64,000 bases of DNA, from contig WJYK01000011.1 of the NCBI GenBank assembly GCA_009668225.1, positions 62,001-126,000 of the forward strand. The letters are read 5' to 3'. Made by a program: the position numbers and the translations under genes. The notes under the pieces are model-generated. The model was not told the DNA's origin and made no database searches. It saw only the letters and a program-made list of their open reading frames with translations. The DNA is from Enterobacteriaceae bacterium RIT693 (GTDB lineage: Bacteria > Pseudomonadota > Gammaproteobacteria > Enterobacterales > Enterobacteriaceae). Below, one piece after another: positions 52,152 to 61,405 of this stretch; position 1 is the first letter of the stretch; every line of letters begins with the position of its first letter.

Positions 52152-52888
52152 TAATCCGGTATCCGGTGTGTCAGGGAATTGAGGATTTGCTGGTTCAGCT
52201 CGTCAAAAGTGGAGCTGAAAAGGCGGTCGGAGAAACCCACAAAAATGAGGCTGCCTGGCGAGGGTTCGATATGGCGTTTATTCCAGTACGCCACCGGCGC
52301 TTTTTCGGTTTTGCCATCCGGGTAAATGACCCAGGCATAGCTTCTGTCTGCACCGCTCAACAGGCTGGTGTCGTCGAGATATTCATCCACGCTACGTCCG
52401 GGCGTGAACGCTTTCACGCCCGGCGAGCTGACTAACCCCACCAGCGTTATTGTGGTGGGCTGTGGCCCAGTCCACAGGCTGTACTCCCCCTGAAGCGGCA
52501 CGTTCGCCTGCGGGCGCAGACGGACCCAGTCAGGATCCAGATTAACAAACTGCCGCCCGGTGACATGGATTGCGCTAAGCTGTTGGCGCAGCCCGTTGAT
52601 TGCCGCACCGTCATCACCGCCTTCATCCGCGGCAACTTCGCTGAGGCGCGACAGGAGCTGCTGCTGTTTTTGTTCTTCTGCCGCGCTGGCCTGCCGTTCG
52701 CTGATAACCGCTCCCGGCCACCAGCTGCGGCTGAGTTCAGGGCGTGTCACTAAATCCGCCAGCCGCTCAGCGTCTTTAATCACCTGCGGCTGCGTTTGCG
52801 ATTTGCTATAAACCGTCACGGTACTTTCTGCGTGGCTTAAGGCGCTGGCGAAAAGCAGGGCTATCAGGGGAAAGGGGATTTTTTTCAT
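52151..52888 (-). CDS. yjbG: Exopolysaccharide export-like protein YjbG
   Basis: A 245-residue exported protein (signal [20 protein letters not shown]) with SLBB-like beta-grasp repeats: [24 protein letters not shown] and the region around [20 protein letters not shown]. This resembles the periplasmic part of capsule export proteins. Acts with YjbF and YjbH in exopolysaccharide secretion by inference. ATGA overlap with yjbF upstream, TAATG overlap with yjbH. Confidence 0.92.
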   Translation of the reverse strand: MKKIPFPLIALLFASALSHAESTVTVYSKSQTQPQVIKDAERLADLVTRPELSRSWWPGAVISERQASAAEEQKQQQLLSRLSEVAADEGGDDGAAINGLRQQLSAIHVTGRQFVNLDPDWVRLRPQANVPLQGEYSLWTGPQPTTITLVGLVSSPGVKAFTPGRSVDEYLDDTSLLSGADRSYAWVIYPDGKTEKAPVAYWNKRHIEPSPGSLIFVGFSDRLFSSTFDELNQQILNSLTHRIPD

Positions 52889-53523
52889 TGTTTTGCCGCC
52901 TTCACAAGAAGGGTGGTGATAGGCCAGTAGCCTGGACCAAGATACTGTTTTGATTGGCGGATTTGCCCTTCATCGTCCACCCAATAGCGGTTCGTCCAGC
53001 TTTTACCTGACGCGGTAACGTCTTCTTCAAGTACCCGAACTTTGGTCACACTACTGCCAACTTTCACCGTGTCGGTGCCATCAAATTCAAAAGTGGAGGT
53101 CGCGGTTGCATAGCGTACCTGCTGGTGTTCGGTCCAGGCTATTTGCCGGGTCCAGCTCGCACCCTCCGTAATCTGTTTCACTTTCGCCAGCGGGTCGCTG
53201 CCCAGGTTGGTAACTTCCGTCAGGTTGTCCCCCAGCCCGGAGGTTTTCACAATGCGGCCGTTTTGCGTGACGATGACCGCTCTGTCCTGCGTCACCCATT
53301 TCTGCTGGCCATCTTCGTTATAAGCAAGCACCACGAACAGCTGAGGCCCGCTGTTGATGCTCATGTACTGGCTGGCGTAGCGCATCTCGGCAATTTCATT
53401 GTCAGTAAGCTGCACACCACCGCCCCCGGCGATACTGTGCCAAAGTGAAGCGCCCAGCCCCCTTGTAGTGGCGAAGCACGCCTGAAGTAACAGACAGACA
53501 AAGAGTATTGCGAGTCGCTGCAC
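52885..53523 (-). CDS. yjbF: Lipoprotein YjbF (GfcB family)
   Basis: A 212-residue predicted lipoprotein with lipobox LLLQAC at residues 11-16. The start is GTG 53523: it has GGGGA seven bases upstream and gives the E. coli length, whereas the frame start at 53550 places nine odd residues before the signal. Related to GfcB/YmcC of the group 4 capsule operon. Its role in polysaccharide export is inferred. Confidence 0.92.
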   Translation of the reverse strand: MQRLAILFVCLLLQACFATTRGLGASLWHSIAGGGGVQLTDNEIAEMRYASQYMSINSGPQLFVVLAYNEDGQQKWVTQDRAVIVTQNGRIVKTSGLGDNLTEVTNLGSDPLAKVKQITEGASWTRQIAWTEHQQVRYATATSTFEFDGTDTVKVGSSVTKVRVLEEDVTASGKSWTNRYWVDDEGQIRQSKQYLGPGYWPITTLLVKAAKQ

Positions 53524-53586
53524 GTTGATTCCCCGATTTAAAATAACCACACCGAAGTGTGGTTATGGTTAAACACACCCGAAACG

Positions 53587-53838
53587 TTAACGGGTGGTGG
53601 TGCTGGTCGTGGTGGTTGTGGTGGTGCCGGTGTTAGAACCGTCGCCGCCACCGGTCGCGGCTAACGCCACGCCGACCGCTGACCCAACAGTGCTGGCGCT
53701 GGTTGCAGCAGAACTGCCTGCAGACACAGAGGTCGCCTGCGCGCCGGCCGCGTCACCCACTGCTACAGGGTCAGCATTCGCCGCGCCGGCGGCTGCCAGC
53801 GTAAATATGGCTAAAGCGCCATAAAGGGTTTTTCTCAT
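53587..53838 (-). CDS. yjbE: Secreted small protein YjbE
   Basis: An 83-residue exported peptide: signal [22 protein letters not shown], an Ala/Ser/Val-rich middle ([20 protein letters not shown]), Gly-rich GGGDGSNTG and a run of threonines to the end. Matches E. coli YjbE and GfcA-type proteins. First gene of yjbEFGH; a 63-base gap to yjbF. Function unknown. Confidence 0.9.
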   Translation of the reverse strand: MRKTLYGALAIFTLAAAGAANADPVAVGDAAGAQATSVSAGSSAATSASTVGSAVGVALAATGGGDGSNTGTTTTTTTSTTTR

Positions 53839-54048
53839 TACAATTTCCCTTCATTGAATGAATGGAGATTTACCCGAAAAGGCTTTCAGGCGCGATCGAG
53901 TATACACAACACAATGTGGTGAATTAGCTTGCGGGAAATAAGGAGCGCACTTTAAGAAAAAGAGTAAAAATCAAAATTGAAACCACATAAAACTTAAAAT
54001 AAATGCATAATAAACAAATAATTAAATACAAATTAGATAAGCTCAAAT

Positions 54049-54062
54049 TCAAGATAATCTTA
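54049..54062 (-). promoter_or_regulatory. Possible RcsB box upstream of yjbE
   Basis: On the minus strand TAAGATTATCTTGA is close to the RcsAB box TAAGAATATTCTTA and is nearly palindromic. It lies 211 bases before the yjbE start in a 368-base AT-rich gap (53,839-54,206) that otherwise holds only the pgi terminator. Rcs control of this operon is known in E. coli; this particular site is a guess. Confidence 0.35.
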
Positions 54063-54160
54063 AATTAAAGACATAGATATGGTGCAGGAAAGATAATTTT
54101 CAGATTTACCTCAGGGTGGCAATATCGAAAATTATGACAACAAGGAGATAACTCTTATAA

Positions 54161-54191
54161 AAAATATGCCAGCACAAGGCTGGCATATTTT
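54161..54191 (-). terminator. pgi terminator
   Basis: A 13-bp stem AAAATATGCCAGC/GCTGGCATATTTT with a 5-base loop, sixteen bases after the pgi stop. Confidence 0.88.
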
Positions 54192-54206
54192 AATCACGCG
54201 GGTTAA

Positions 54207-55994
<1,788 letters not shown>

Positions 55995-56044
55995 TTAAAT
56001 TCCTGATTCCGGATTTAACATGAAAAATCCGCATAACCCCGCAG

Positions 56045-56073
56045 TTGACATGCCTTCGCTGAAGCTTTATTTA
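56045..56073 (+). promoter_or_regulatory. lysC promoter
   Basis: -35 TTGACA (56,045-56,050) and -10 TATTTA (56,068-56,073) with a 17-bp spacer, giving a start near 56,080 at the 5' edge of the riboswitch. Confidence 0.75.
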
Positions 56074-56080
56074 TTAGGCG

Positions 56081-56380
56081 CTACCTGCGCTTGCGCAGGC
56101 CAGAAGAGGCGCGTTGCCCAGAAAATCGTATCCGAGAAACCAGTAACGAAGACGATACGTGAGGGGGAGCAACGCCGAGATGATGGAGCGGCTGGTCACG
56201 CTTATTGTCGGCTGCAGGGGCTGAATCCTCTGGGTTGTCACCAGGAAACGTTCGCAGTCGAGCGTTTCATGTTCGGCTCACAAAGCCGAATAAACAAGGT
56301 GGAGCACTTCTGGGTGATCTCGTAGTTCTCCTGCTCTGCGCCCACCCGTTTACCGCTCTTCCCTTGTGCCAAGGCTGAAT
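56081..56380 (+). ncRNA. Lysine riboswitch (L box) upstream of lysC
   Basis: The leader follows the E. coli lysC L box nearly throughout: CCAGAAGAGGCGCGTTGCCC in the 5' part, AGGGGGAGCAACGCCGAG, GGGGCTGAATCCTCTGGGTTG, TCACCAGGAAACGTTCGCAGT, and the expression platform GGTGGAGCACTTCTGGGTG...CGCCCACC. Lysine binding shuts down translation and promotes cleavage/termination in E. coli. A 101-codon open frame over this region (56,020-56,325) is not a gene. Confidence 0.95.
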
Positions 56381-56421
56381 ACTTTTTTGCCAGTTGAATG
56401 GCCCCCTGACACGAGGTAGTT

Positions 56422-57771
56422 ATGTCTCAAACCGTAGTCGCCAAATTTGGCGGTACCAGCGTCGCCGACTTCGACGCGATGAACCGCAGCGCCGATGTCG
56501 TACTGGCCGATAGCCATGTCCGCGTCGTGGTCCTTTCCGCCTCCGCTGGCGTGACCAACCTGCTAGTTGCTCTGGCCGAAGGGCTCGAAGCAACCGAGCG
56601 CTTCGTCAAGCTCGATGCCATTCGCAAAATCCAGTACAACATCGTTGAACGCCTGGCGAGCCCGGAAGTTATCCGCGAAGAGATCGATCGCCTGCTTGAG
56701 AATATCACGACGCTTGCGGAAGCCGCCTCTCTTGCGACCTCAACCGCGCTGACTGACGAACTGGTCAGTCACGGCGAACTGATGTCCACCCTGCTGTTTG
56801 TTGAGATCCTGCGTGAACGTAGCGTTGAAGCGCAGTGGTTCGATATTCGTAAAGTCATGCGTACCAATGACCGCTTTGGCCGTGCCGAGCCGGATATCGC
56901 AGCGCTGGCGGAGCTGGCAAGCCAGCAAATGCTGCCGCGCCTGGCGGAATCGTTGGTGATCACTCAGGGCTTTATCGGCAGCGAAGAAAAAGGCAGAACG
57001 ACCACCCTTGGCCGCGGCGGCAGCGACTATACCGCGGCATTGCTCGGCGAAGCGCTGAATGCCGCTCGTGTGGATATCTGGACCGACGTGCCGGGCATCT
57101 ACACCACTGACCCACGCATGGTGCCAGCGGCAAAACGTATCGATCGCATCGCCTTTGAAGAAGCCGCTGAAATGGCCACCTTCGGGGCGAAGGTCCTGCA
57201 CCCGGCCACGCTGCTGCCCGCCGTACGCTGTGATATCCCGGTGTTTGTTGGCTCCAGTAAAGATCCGGCCGCAGGCGGGACGCTGGTGTGCAAAAAAACC
57301 GAGAATCCGCCGCTCTTCCGCGCCCTTGCGGTACGCCGTAAGCAAACGCTGCTGACGCTGCACAGCCTGCATATGCTGCATTCACGCGGTTTCCTCGCGG
57401 AAGTGTTTAGCATTCTGGCTCGCCACAATATTTCCGTGGATCTGATAACCACCTCCGAAGTGAGCGTGGCATTGACCATGGACACCACCGGCTCTACCTC
57501 CACCGGCGACAGCCTGCTGACCACCGCGCTGCTGACCGAGCTTTCATCGCTGTGCCGCGTGGAAGTCGAAGAGAACCTGGCGCTGGTTGCTATCATCGGT
57601 AATAAGCTGTCCCAGGCCTGCGGCGTAGGCAAAGAAGTGTTCGGCGTGCTCGACCCGTTCAACATCCGCATGATTTGCTACGGCGCATCCAGCTACAACC
57701 TGTGCTTCCTTGTGCCGGGCAACGATGCCGAGCAGGTGGTGCAGAAGCTGCACCGCAACCTGTTTGAATAA
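56422..57771 (+). CDS. lysC: Lysine-sensitive aspartokinase III
   Basis: This 449-residue enzyme phosphorylates aspartate at the head of the lysine/threonine/methionine/diaminopimelate branch. The kinase domain opens VVAKFGGTSVADFDAMNRSA and contains TTLGRGGSDYTAALLGEAL. Two C-terminal ACT domains (from about 310) give lysine feedback (SVDLITTSEVSVALTMD). Expression is under the L-box riboswitch. Its product pathway also feeds dat-ddc through aspartate semialdehyde. GAGG precedes ATG 56422. Confidence 0.97.
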   Translation: MSQTVVAKFGGTSVADFDAMNRSADVVLADSHVRVVVLSASAGVTNLLVALAEGLEATERFVKLDAIRKIQYNIVERLASPEVIREEIDRLLENITTLAEAASLATSTALTDELVSHGELMSTLLFVEILRERSVEAQWFDIRKVMRTNDRFGRAEPDIAALAELASQQMLPRLAESLVITQGFIGSEEKGRTTTLGRGGSDYTAALLGEALNAARVDIWTDVPGIYTTDPRMVPAAKRIDRIAFEEAAEMATFGAKVLHPATLLPAVRCDIPVFVGSSKDPAAGGTLVCKKTENPPLFRALAVRRKQTLLTLHSLHMLHSRGFLAEVFSILARHNISVDLITTSEVSVALTMDTTGSTSTGDSLLTTALLTELSSLCRVEVEENLALVAIIGNKLSQACGVGKEVFGVLDPFNIRMICYGASSYNLCFLVPGNDAEQVVQKLHRNLFE

Positions 57772-57786
57772 CTAAATAACCGAGAA

Positions 57787-57826
57787 GAAAAAGGCCCGGC
57801 AACATCGCGTATACCGGGCCTTTTTT
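57787..57826. terminator. Bidirectional terminator between lysC and rlaP-like gene
   Basis: A stem AAGGCCCGG/CCGGGCCTT with T6 on the plus strand and A-rich (T on minus) on the other side, between convergent genes. Confidence 0.9.
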
Positions 57827-58613
57827 ATGTGTTCAATACGGTTTTCATCAACAGCCGGTCGAGTTCGCGGCTATCGCCCTCCCGGCTGTCCGGCAGCTCG
57901 GGCGGGATTTCACCTCGCGCCAGCTCAGAGACGATAAACTCATGCAACAGCGGCCGACGCGGGCCGTATTTCGCTTCTCCGACGCCCCGTTTGATCTCCA
58001 GCAGCTCGTCCACTTCCTTACGCAGAGACGCATCCAGGTTACTTCCCGCCAGCAATTCAGCAAAACGCATCGGCGGGACGCCCTTTCCTTCTTCTACCCA
58101 ACGCATAGCCAGCAGCGGGCGCAGCACGTAGAAGTACTTTTTCAGACGCACTTCATCGCCCTGCAGGTAGCCGCGAAAGTTTTTACGCGCCATGGAGTAA
58201 TAGTGCCAGCGAGCCCGCAGCGGCGAAAACCAGCGGGGAACCTGCGCTTTCAGCTCGGCGATTACAGCCTCATCCTGCTGATAAACAACCGGCGAATCCA
58301 GCCACTCGATTAGCGTCGGGTTCGCGCCCTTCAACAGGCCGAGCGCTTTACGCCATTCCCAGCCGCAGACATCCAGCTCATCATCAATAGGCAATTCAAT
58401 CACATCCCTGCCGGCATCAACCCGCAGATACCATTCCGGGAGATGAACGTATAAAAACCGCACGTCATAATCGCTGTCCGGGGAAGCAAAACCCCAGGCC
58501 CGGCTGCCGGACTCGCAGGCATAAAGCACCCGTACGCCAAAGCGCCGTTCTACTTCTGCTAATTGATGCCGTACCCGCTCGCGCATTGCGGCATCTACTC
58601 CGTTGTAAGTCAT
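57825..58613 (-). CDS. RlaP-type nucleotidyltransferase of the RNA-repair operon
   Basis: A 262-residue polymerase-beta-superfamily nucleotidyltransferase (COG3541/PF10127, named RlaP for its link to RNA repair). The core motif ESGSRAWGFASPDSDYDVRF (near residues 34-53) has the GS and DxD metal ligands; the third acidic strand is near DELDVCGWEW. A helical domain with KYFYVLRPLLAMRW follows. It begins 3 bases after rtcB with its own AAGGA, so it is the last gene of the slipin-rtcB-rlaP operon. It may add nucleotides to, or remodel the ends of, damaged RNA before ligation; this is inferred from context. Confidence 0.85.
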   Translation of the reverse strand: MTYNGVDAAMRERVRHQLAEVERRFGVRVLYACESGSRAWGFASPDSDYDVRFLYVHLPEWYLRVDAGRDVIELPIDDELDVCGWEWRKALGLLKGANPTLIEWLDSPVVYQQDEAVIAELKAQVPRWFSPLRARWHYYSMARKNFRGYLQGDEVRLKKYFYVLRPLLAMRWVEEGKGVPPMRFAELLAGSNLDASLRKEVDELLEIKRGVGEAKYGPRRPLLHEFIVSELARGEIPPELPDSREGDSRELDRLLMKTVLNT

Positions 58614-58616
58614 TTT

Positions 58617-59843
58617 TTATCCTTTTACACAGACGACCTGCCGGAGCGTATGCACAATTTCCACCAGCGAAGACTGCGCCGCCATGACGGCATCAATGTC
58701 TTTATAAGCCATCGGGATTTCATCAATTACTTCACTGTCTTTACGGCACTCAACATGGGCGGTGGCGCGTATCTGATCCTCAACGGTAAAGCGATTTTTA
58801 GCCGCCGTTCGGCTCATGGAGCGCCCGGCGCCGTGGCTACAAGAGCAAAAACTTTGTTCGTTACCCAGCCCACGCACGATAAAGCTTTTGGCCCCCATAG
58901 AACCTGGAATGATGCCCATCTGGCCTTTCTGTGCCGAAACAGCCCCCTTACGGGTGACCAGCACTTCCTCACCAAAATGCGTTTCCTGCTGCACGTAGTT
59001 ATGATGGCAATTCACCGCTTCCTGCTGCGTCATAAACGGTTTGCTCACAATACGCGACAGCGCGGCCAGCACGCGAGACATCATGACCTCCCGATTATGG
59101 CGGGCAAAGTCCTGCGCCCACTCCACCGCTTCGATGTAATCATCGTAGTGCTGGCTGCCTGCCTGAAAGTAAGCCAGGTTTTTGTCCGGCAGATTGGCCA
59201 TGTGCTGCTGCATATCCTTCTGCGCCAGGGCGATAAAAAGATTCCCGATGGCATTTCCCACACCGCGCGATCCGCTGTGCAGCATCACCCATACTCTCTG
59301 CTGCTCATCCAGACAAACTTCAATAAAGTGGTTACCGGTGCCCAACGTCCCCATATGTTGATAATTGTTGGTTTTCAGCAGCTTCGGGTATTTGTCCGTC
59401 AGGCGCTTAAATCGTGGTGCCAGCTGCGACCAATGCCCGTCAACCTCTTCAGGCGGTGTGCTCCACGCGCCTTTATCACGGCGAGAGCGCGTGTTGGTTC
59501 GGCCATGAGGCACCGCCTGTTCAATCGCACTGCGCAATCCGCTGAGGTTATCCGGCAGATCGCCCGCCGCCAGCGAGGTGCGCACGGCAATCATTCCACA
59601 ACCAATATCGACCCCAACCGCCGCCGGTATAATGGCGCCTTTAGTGGGAATAACGCTGCCGATAGTTGATCCTTTTCCGAGATGCACATCCGGCATCACC
59701 GCCAGATGTTTAAAAATAAACGGCATCTTCGCCGTGTTCAGCAATTGCTCGCGCGCCTCCGGCTCAACCGGTACGCCGTGGGTCCACATTTTTATCGGCG
59801 CGCTGTTTTCCGCCGCCAACAGTTGAAATTCGTTATGCTGCAT
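58617..59843 (-). CDS. rtcB: RNA-splicing ligase RtcB
   Basis: This 408-residue Mn/GTP-dependent ligase joins RNA 2',3'-cyclic phosphate or 3'-phosphate ends to 5'-OH. Conserved: FKHLAVMPDVHLGKGSTIG, the metal cysteine in AVGVDIGCGM, HSGSRGVGNAIG, and the guanylylated His in SCSHGAGRSMSRT. ATG 59843 (AAGGATAAG upstream) gives exactly the E. coli length; the frame runs to 59915 inside the slipin gene. The usual partner RtcA cyclase is absent, replaced by slipin upstream and RlaP downstream. Confidence 0.96.
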   Translation of the reverse strand: MQHNEFQLLAAENSAPIKMWTHGVPVEPEAREQLLNTAKMPFIFKHLAVMPDVHLGKGSTIGSVIPTKGAIIPAAVGVDIGCGMIAVRTSLAAGDLPDNLSGLRSAIEQAVPHGRTNTRSRRDKGAWSTPPEEVDGHWSQLAPRFKRLTDKYPKLLKTNNYQHMGTLGTGNHFIEVCLDEQQRVWVMLHSGSRGVGNAIGNLFIALAQKDMQQHMANLPDKNLAYFQAGSQHYDDYIEAVEWAQDFARHNREVMMSRVLAALSRIVSKPFMTQQEAVNCHHNYVQQETHFGEEVLVTRKGAVSAQKGQMGIIPGSMGAKSFIVRGLGNEQSFCSCSHGAGRSMSRTAAKNRFTVEDQIRATAHVECRKDSEVIDEIPMAYKDIDAVMAAQSSLVEIVHTLRQVVCVKG

Positions 59844-59847
59844 TTTC

Positions 59848-60975
59848 TTATCCTTTGAGATTAACCAGTCCGTGTAGAACCTGATCCAGGCCACCAAAAA
59901 CGGAAATTTTATCAATGCGTTCCGCGACTCTTTCGAGCGTTTCCAGTTCCTTTAAGCGCAACGCTACCGGGTTGTTTTCCATCACCTTTGCGGTATTCAG
60001 CAGCGAACGCGTGGCCGCCGTCTCTTCACGCCGACGAATTACATTGGCCTGCGCCGATTTCTCAGCCTCTACAAGCCGGGACAGAATGGTTTTCATGTCG
60101 CCCGGCAACACAATGTCTTTTACGCCCAGCGAGGCTATTTCGATACCGAACGGGGCTGTGCGGTTTTTTACCTGTGCGCTGACGACCTCATCAATAACTT
60201 GCTTATCCTCCAGCAACTCGTCCAGCGTTCGCGTCCCTACCGCTTCTCGCAGCGCAAATTGCAGCTCACGATACAAATGCTCTACTGGTTTAGTTAATTG
60301 GCCAAAAGCCTGTAACACATCGTTGTAGCGCCAGTTTGCGGCCATGTTTAAACGCAGGTTTACCTTATCTTTGGTCAGGATCTCCTGCCCACCGACCTCC
60401 AGAGCCTGCAGGCGGGTATCCACCACTTCGGCTTCAACCAAATGATTTATTTTCCACCATGCGGTCATGCCCGGCGGTAACAGCGCCTGAGTTTCACCAT
60501 CAATTTTTATGACGCCAACGTGCCAGGCTGGCACAGAAACGACCAGGATGGCATCTCGCCCTTTCACCGCGCCGCTTCGACGTGGCTGCAGAACTGCATT
60601 CATTATTTCGGCGGGCACCTGCACGGTTTGGGTATCGATGCGTGCCAGCGTCAACGTATCCCCGGCCTGCCAGAACAAACGCTGCGTTAAAGGGGGTAAA
60701 ATTTCCTGCAAAATGCCGTTTACCGACAGAGCGCCAATTTCGCCATCCGCCAGATCCACGGTCAGGCAGTAGCGTTCAACCCAGTCGGGCTGGAAACGAC
60801 GTAAATACAGCGCGAGCATTTCAGGAACTTCGCTGCCATCCAGATTCACCACCAGCACTTCCGGCTGGCTAAACCAAGGCAGCCGGTGTTCACCCGCTTC
60901 CAGAACCTGATAGTAATCGCCCTGCTTCGCCAGCAGCCCCAGTTGACCTTTGCGTATTGTTATTTTCTTCATCAT
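59848..60975 (-). CDS. Slipin (SPFH/band-7) family protein of the rtc operon
   Basis: A 375-residue SPFH-domain protein. The N-terminal part (about 1-170) has repeated KKITIRKGQLGLL / DAILVVSVPAWHVGVIKIDG-type beta units. The SPFH domain follows (about 175-290: EILTKDKVNLRLNMAANWRY, YRELQFALREAVGTRTLDELL), then a charged coiled coil (295-345: EAEKSAQANVIRRREETAATR). No clear membrane helix is seen, so it may be a cytosolic or peripheral scaffold. It starts at ATG 60975 or 60972, with AGGAACAGG upstream. Its stop is 4 bases from rtcB. Slipins recur in bacterial rtc operons; their task is unknown. Confidence 0.85.
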   Translation of the reverse strand: MMKKITIRKGQLGLLAKQGDYYQVLEAGEHRLPWFSQPEVLVVNLDGSEVPEMLALYLRRFQPDWVERYCLTVDLADGEIGALSVNGILQEILPPLTQRLFWQAGDTLTLARIDTQTVQVPAEIMNAVLQPRRSGAVKGRDAILVVSVPAWHVGVIKIDGETQALLPPGMTAWWKINHLVEAEVVDTRLQALEVGGQEILTKDKVNLRLNMAANWRYNDVLQAFGQLTKPVEHLYRELQFALREAVGTRTLDELLEDKQVIDEVVSAQVKNRTAPFGIEIASLGVKDIVLPGDMKTILSRLVEAEKSAQANVIRRREETAATRSLLNTAKVMENNPVALRLKELETLERVAERIDKISVFGGLDQVLHGLVNLKG

Positions 60976-60984
60976 TTTCCTGTT

Positions 60985-61243
60985 CCTTAAAAATCAGGCG
61001 CGGGTAAGGGAGCGAGACTGCAGGGGAATTCCTTTTTGCCTGCGGCCCGGCGCCATTACCGGCGACCCTCTTCGGAGCTTGCTGACAGCTCAAGGCTCCT
61101 GTGTGACTTTCTTCGTTAACAACCAGTTATGAATTGGGAATCGAACCCTTGTCTGTGCGTTCTCACCACGGAACACGCCCGAAAAACAGTCTGTACCGTT
61201 CCTGGCGTGCCGGTGGGGTTTAACCCCCTTTGTGCTAAACACA
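60985..61243 (-). ncRNA. Structured, apparently non-coding leader of the slipin-rtcB operon, with T-arm-like hairpin
   Basis: About 260 bases between the sigma-54 promoter and slipin with no plausible gene. Predicted minus-strand hairpins in order: GGGG-TTAAA-CCCC (~61,228-61,215); GTGTTC/GAACGC with 8-base loop (61,176-61,157); GGG-TTCGATT-CCC (61,148-61,136), whose loop matches the tRNA T-loop TTCRANN; GGAG.CTTG/CAAG.CTCC (61,099-61,074); GCAGG/CCTGC (61,043-61,020). A CCAG/CTGG pair could close the T-arm domain. It recalls the Y RNAs (yrlA/yrlB), whose tRNA-like domains precede rtcBA in Salmonella, but homology is not proven. Confidence 0.45.
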
Positions 61244-61253
61244 TTTACGTTAT

Positions 61254-61269
61254 TGCCAGAAGCGTGCCA
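61254..61269 (-). promoter_or_regulatory. Sigma-54 promoter of the slipin-rtcB-rlaP operon
   Basis: On the minus strand TGGCACGCTTCTGGCA has the -24 TGGCAC and -12 GC with the required GG-N10-GC spacing; it differs from TGGCAC-N5-TTGCA by one base. Transcription would start near 61,243. RtcR, encoded divergently, is a sigma-54 activator, so promoter and activator agree. The AT-rich DNA at 61,270-61,340 could hold an IHF bend. Confidence 0.85.
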
Positions 61270-61363
61270 GAAAATAAAAAAGATAAATAAATCCCATAAC
61301 ATTATGATTAATAGATATTTTAAAAATAAACCCTGGTTCAGGCCTTGTCGGATATAGCGCTAT

Positions 61364-61405
61364 TTTTTATCCTTTAATATCGATATTTATCTTTTAGGAT
61401 AAAAA
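61364..61405. promoter_or_regulatory. Inverted repeat upstream of rtcR, possible RtcR binding site
   Basis: A perfect 10-bp inverted repeat TTTTTATCCT/AGGATAAAAA (61,364-61,373 and 61,396-61,405) flanks a 12-bp palindrome AATATCGATATT (61,376-61,387). The right arm contains the rtcR ribosome site and the A of its start codon. About 95-150 bases upstream of the sigma-54 promoter, it is well placed for an enhancer site and for autoregulation. Confidence 0.5.

Noticed and set aside
56020-56325. 101-codon open frame upstream of lysC
   Set aside because: It lies over the lysine riboswitch; the base conservation is that of the RNA and the protein resembles nothing.
61136-61210. Complete tRNA gene on the minus strand
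   Set aside because: The T-loop is good but the T-stem has only three pairs and no 7-bp acceptor or D-arm can be drawn. Kept only as tRNA-like.
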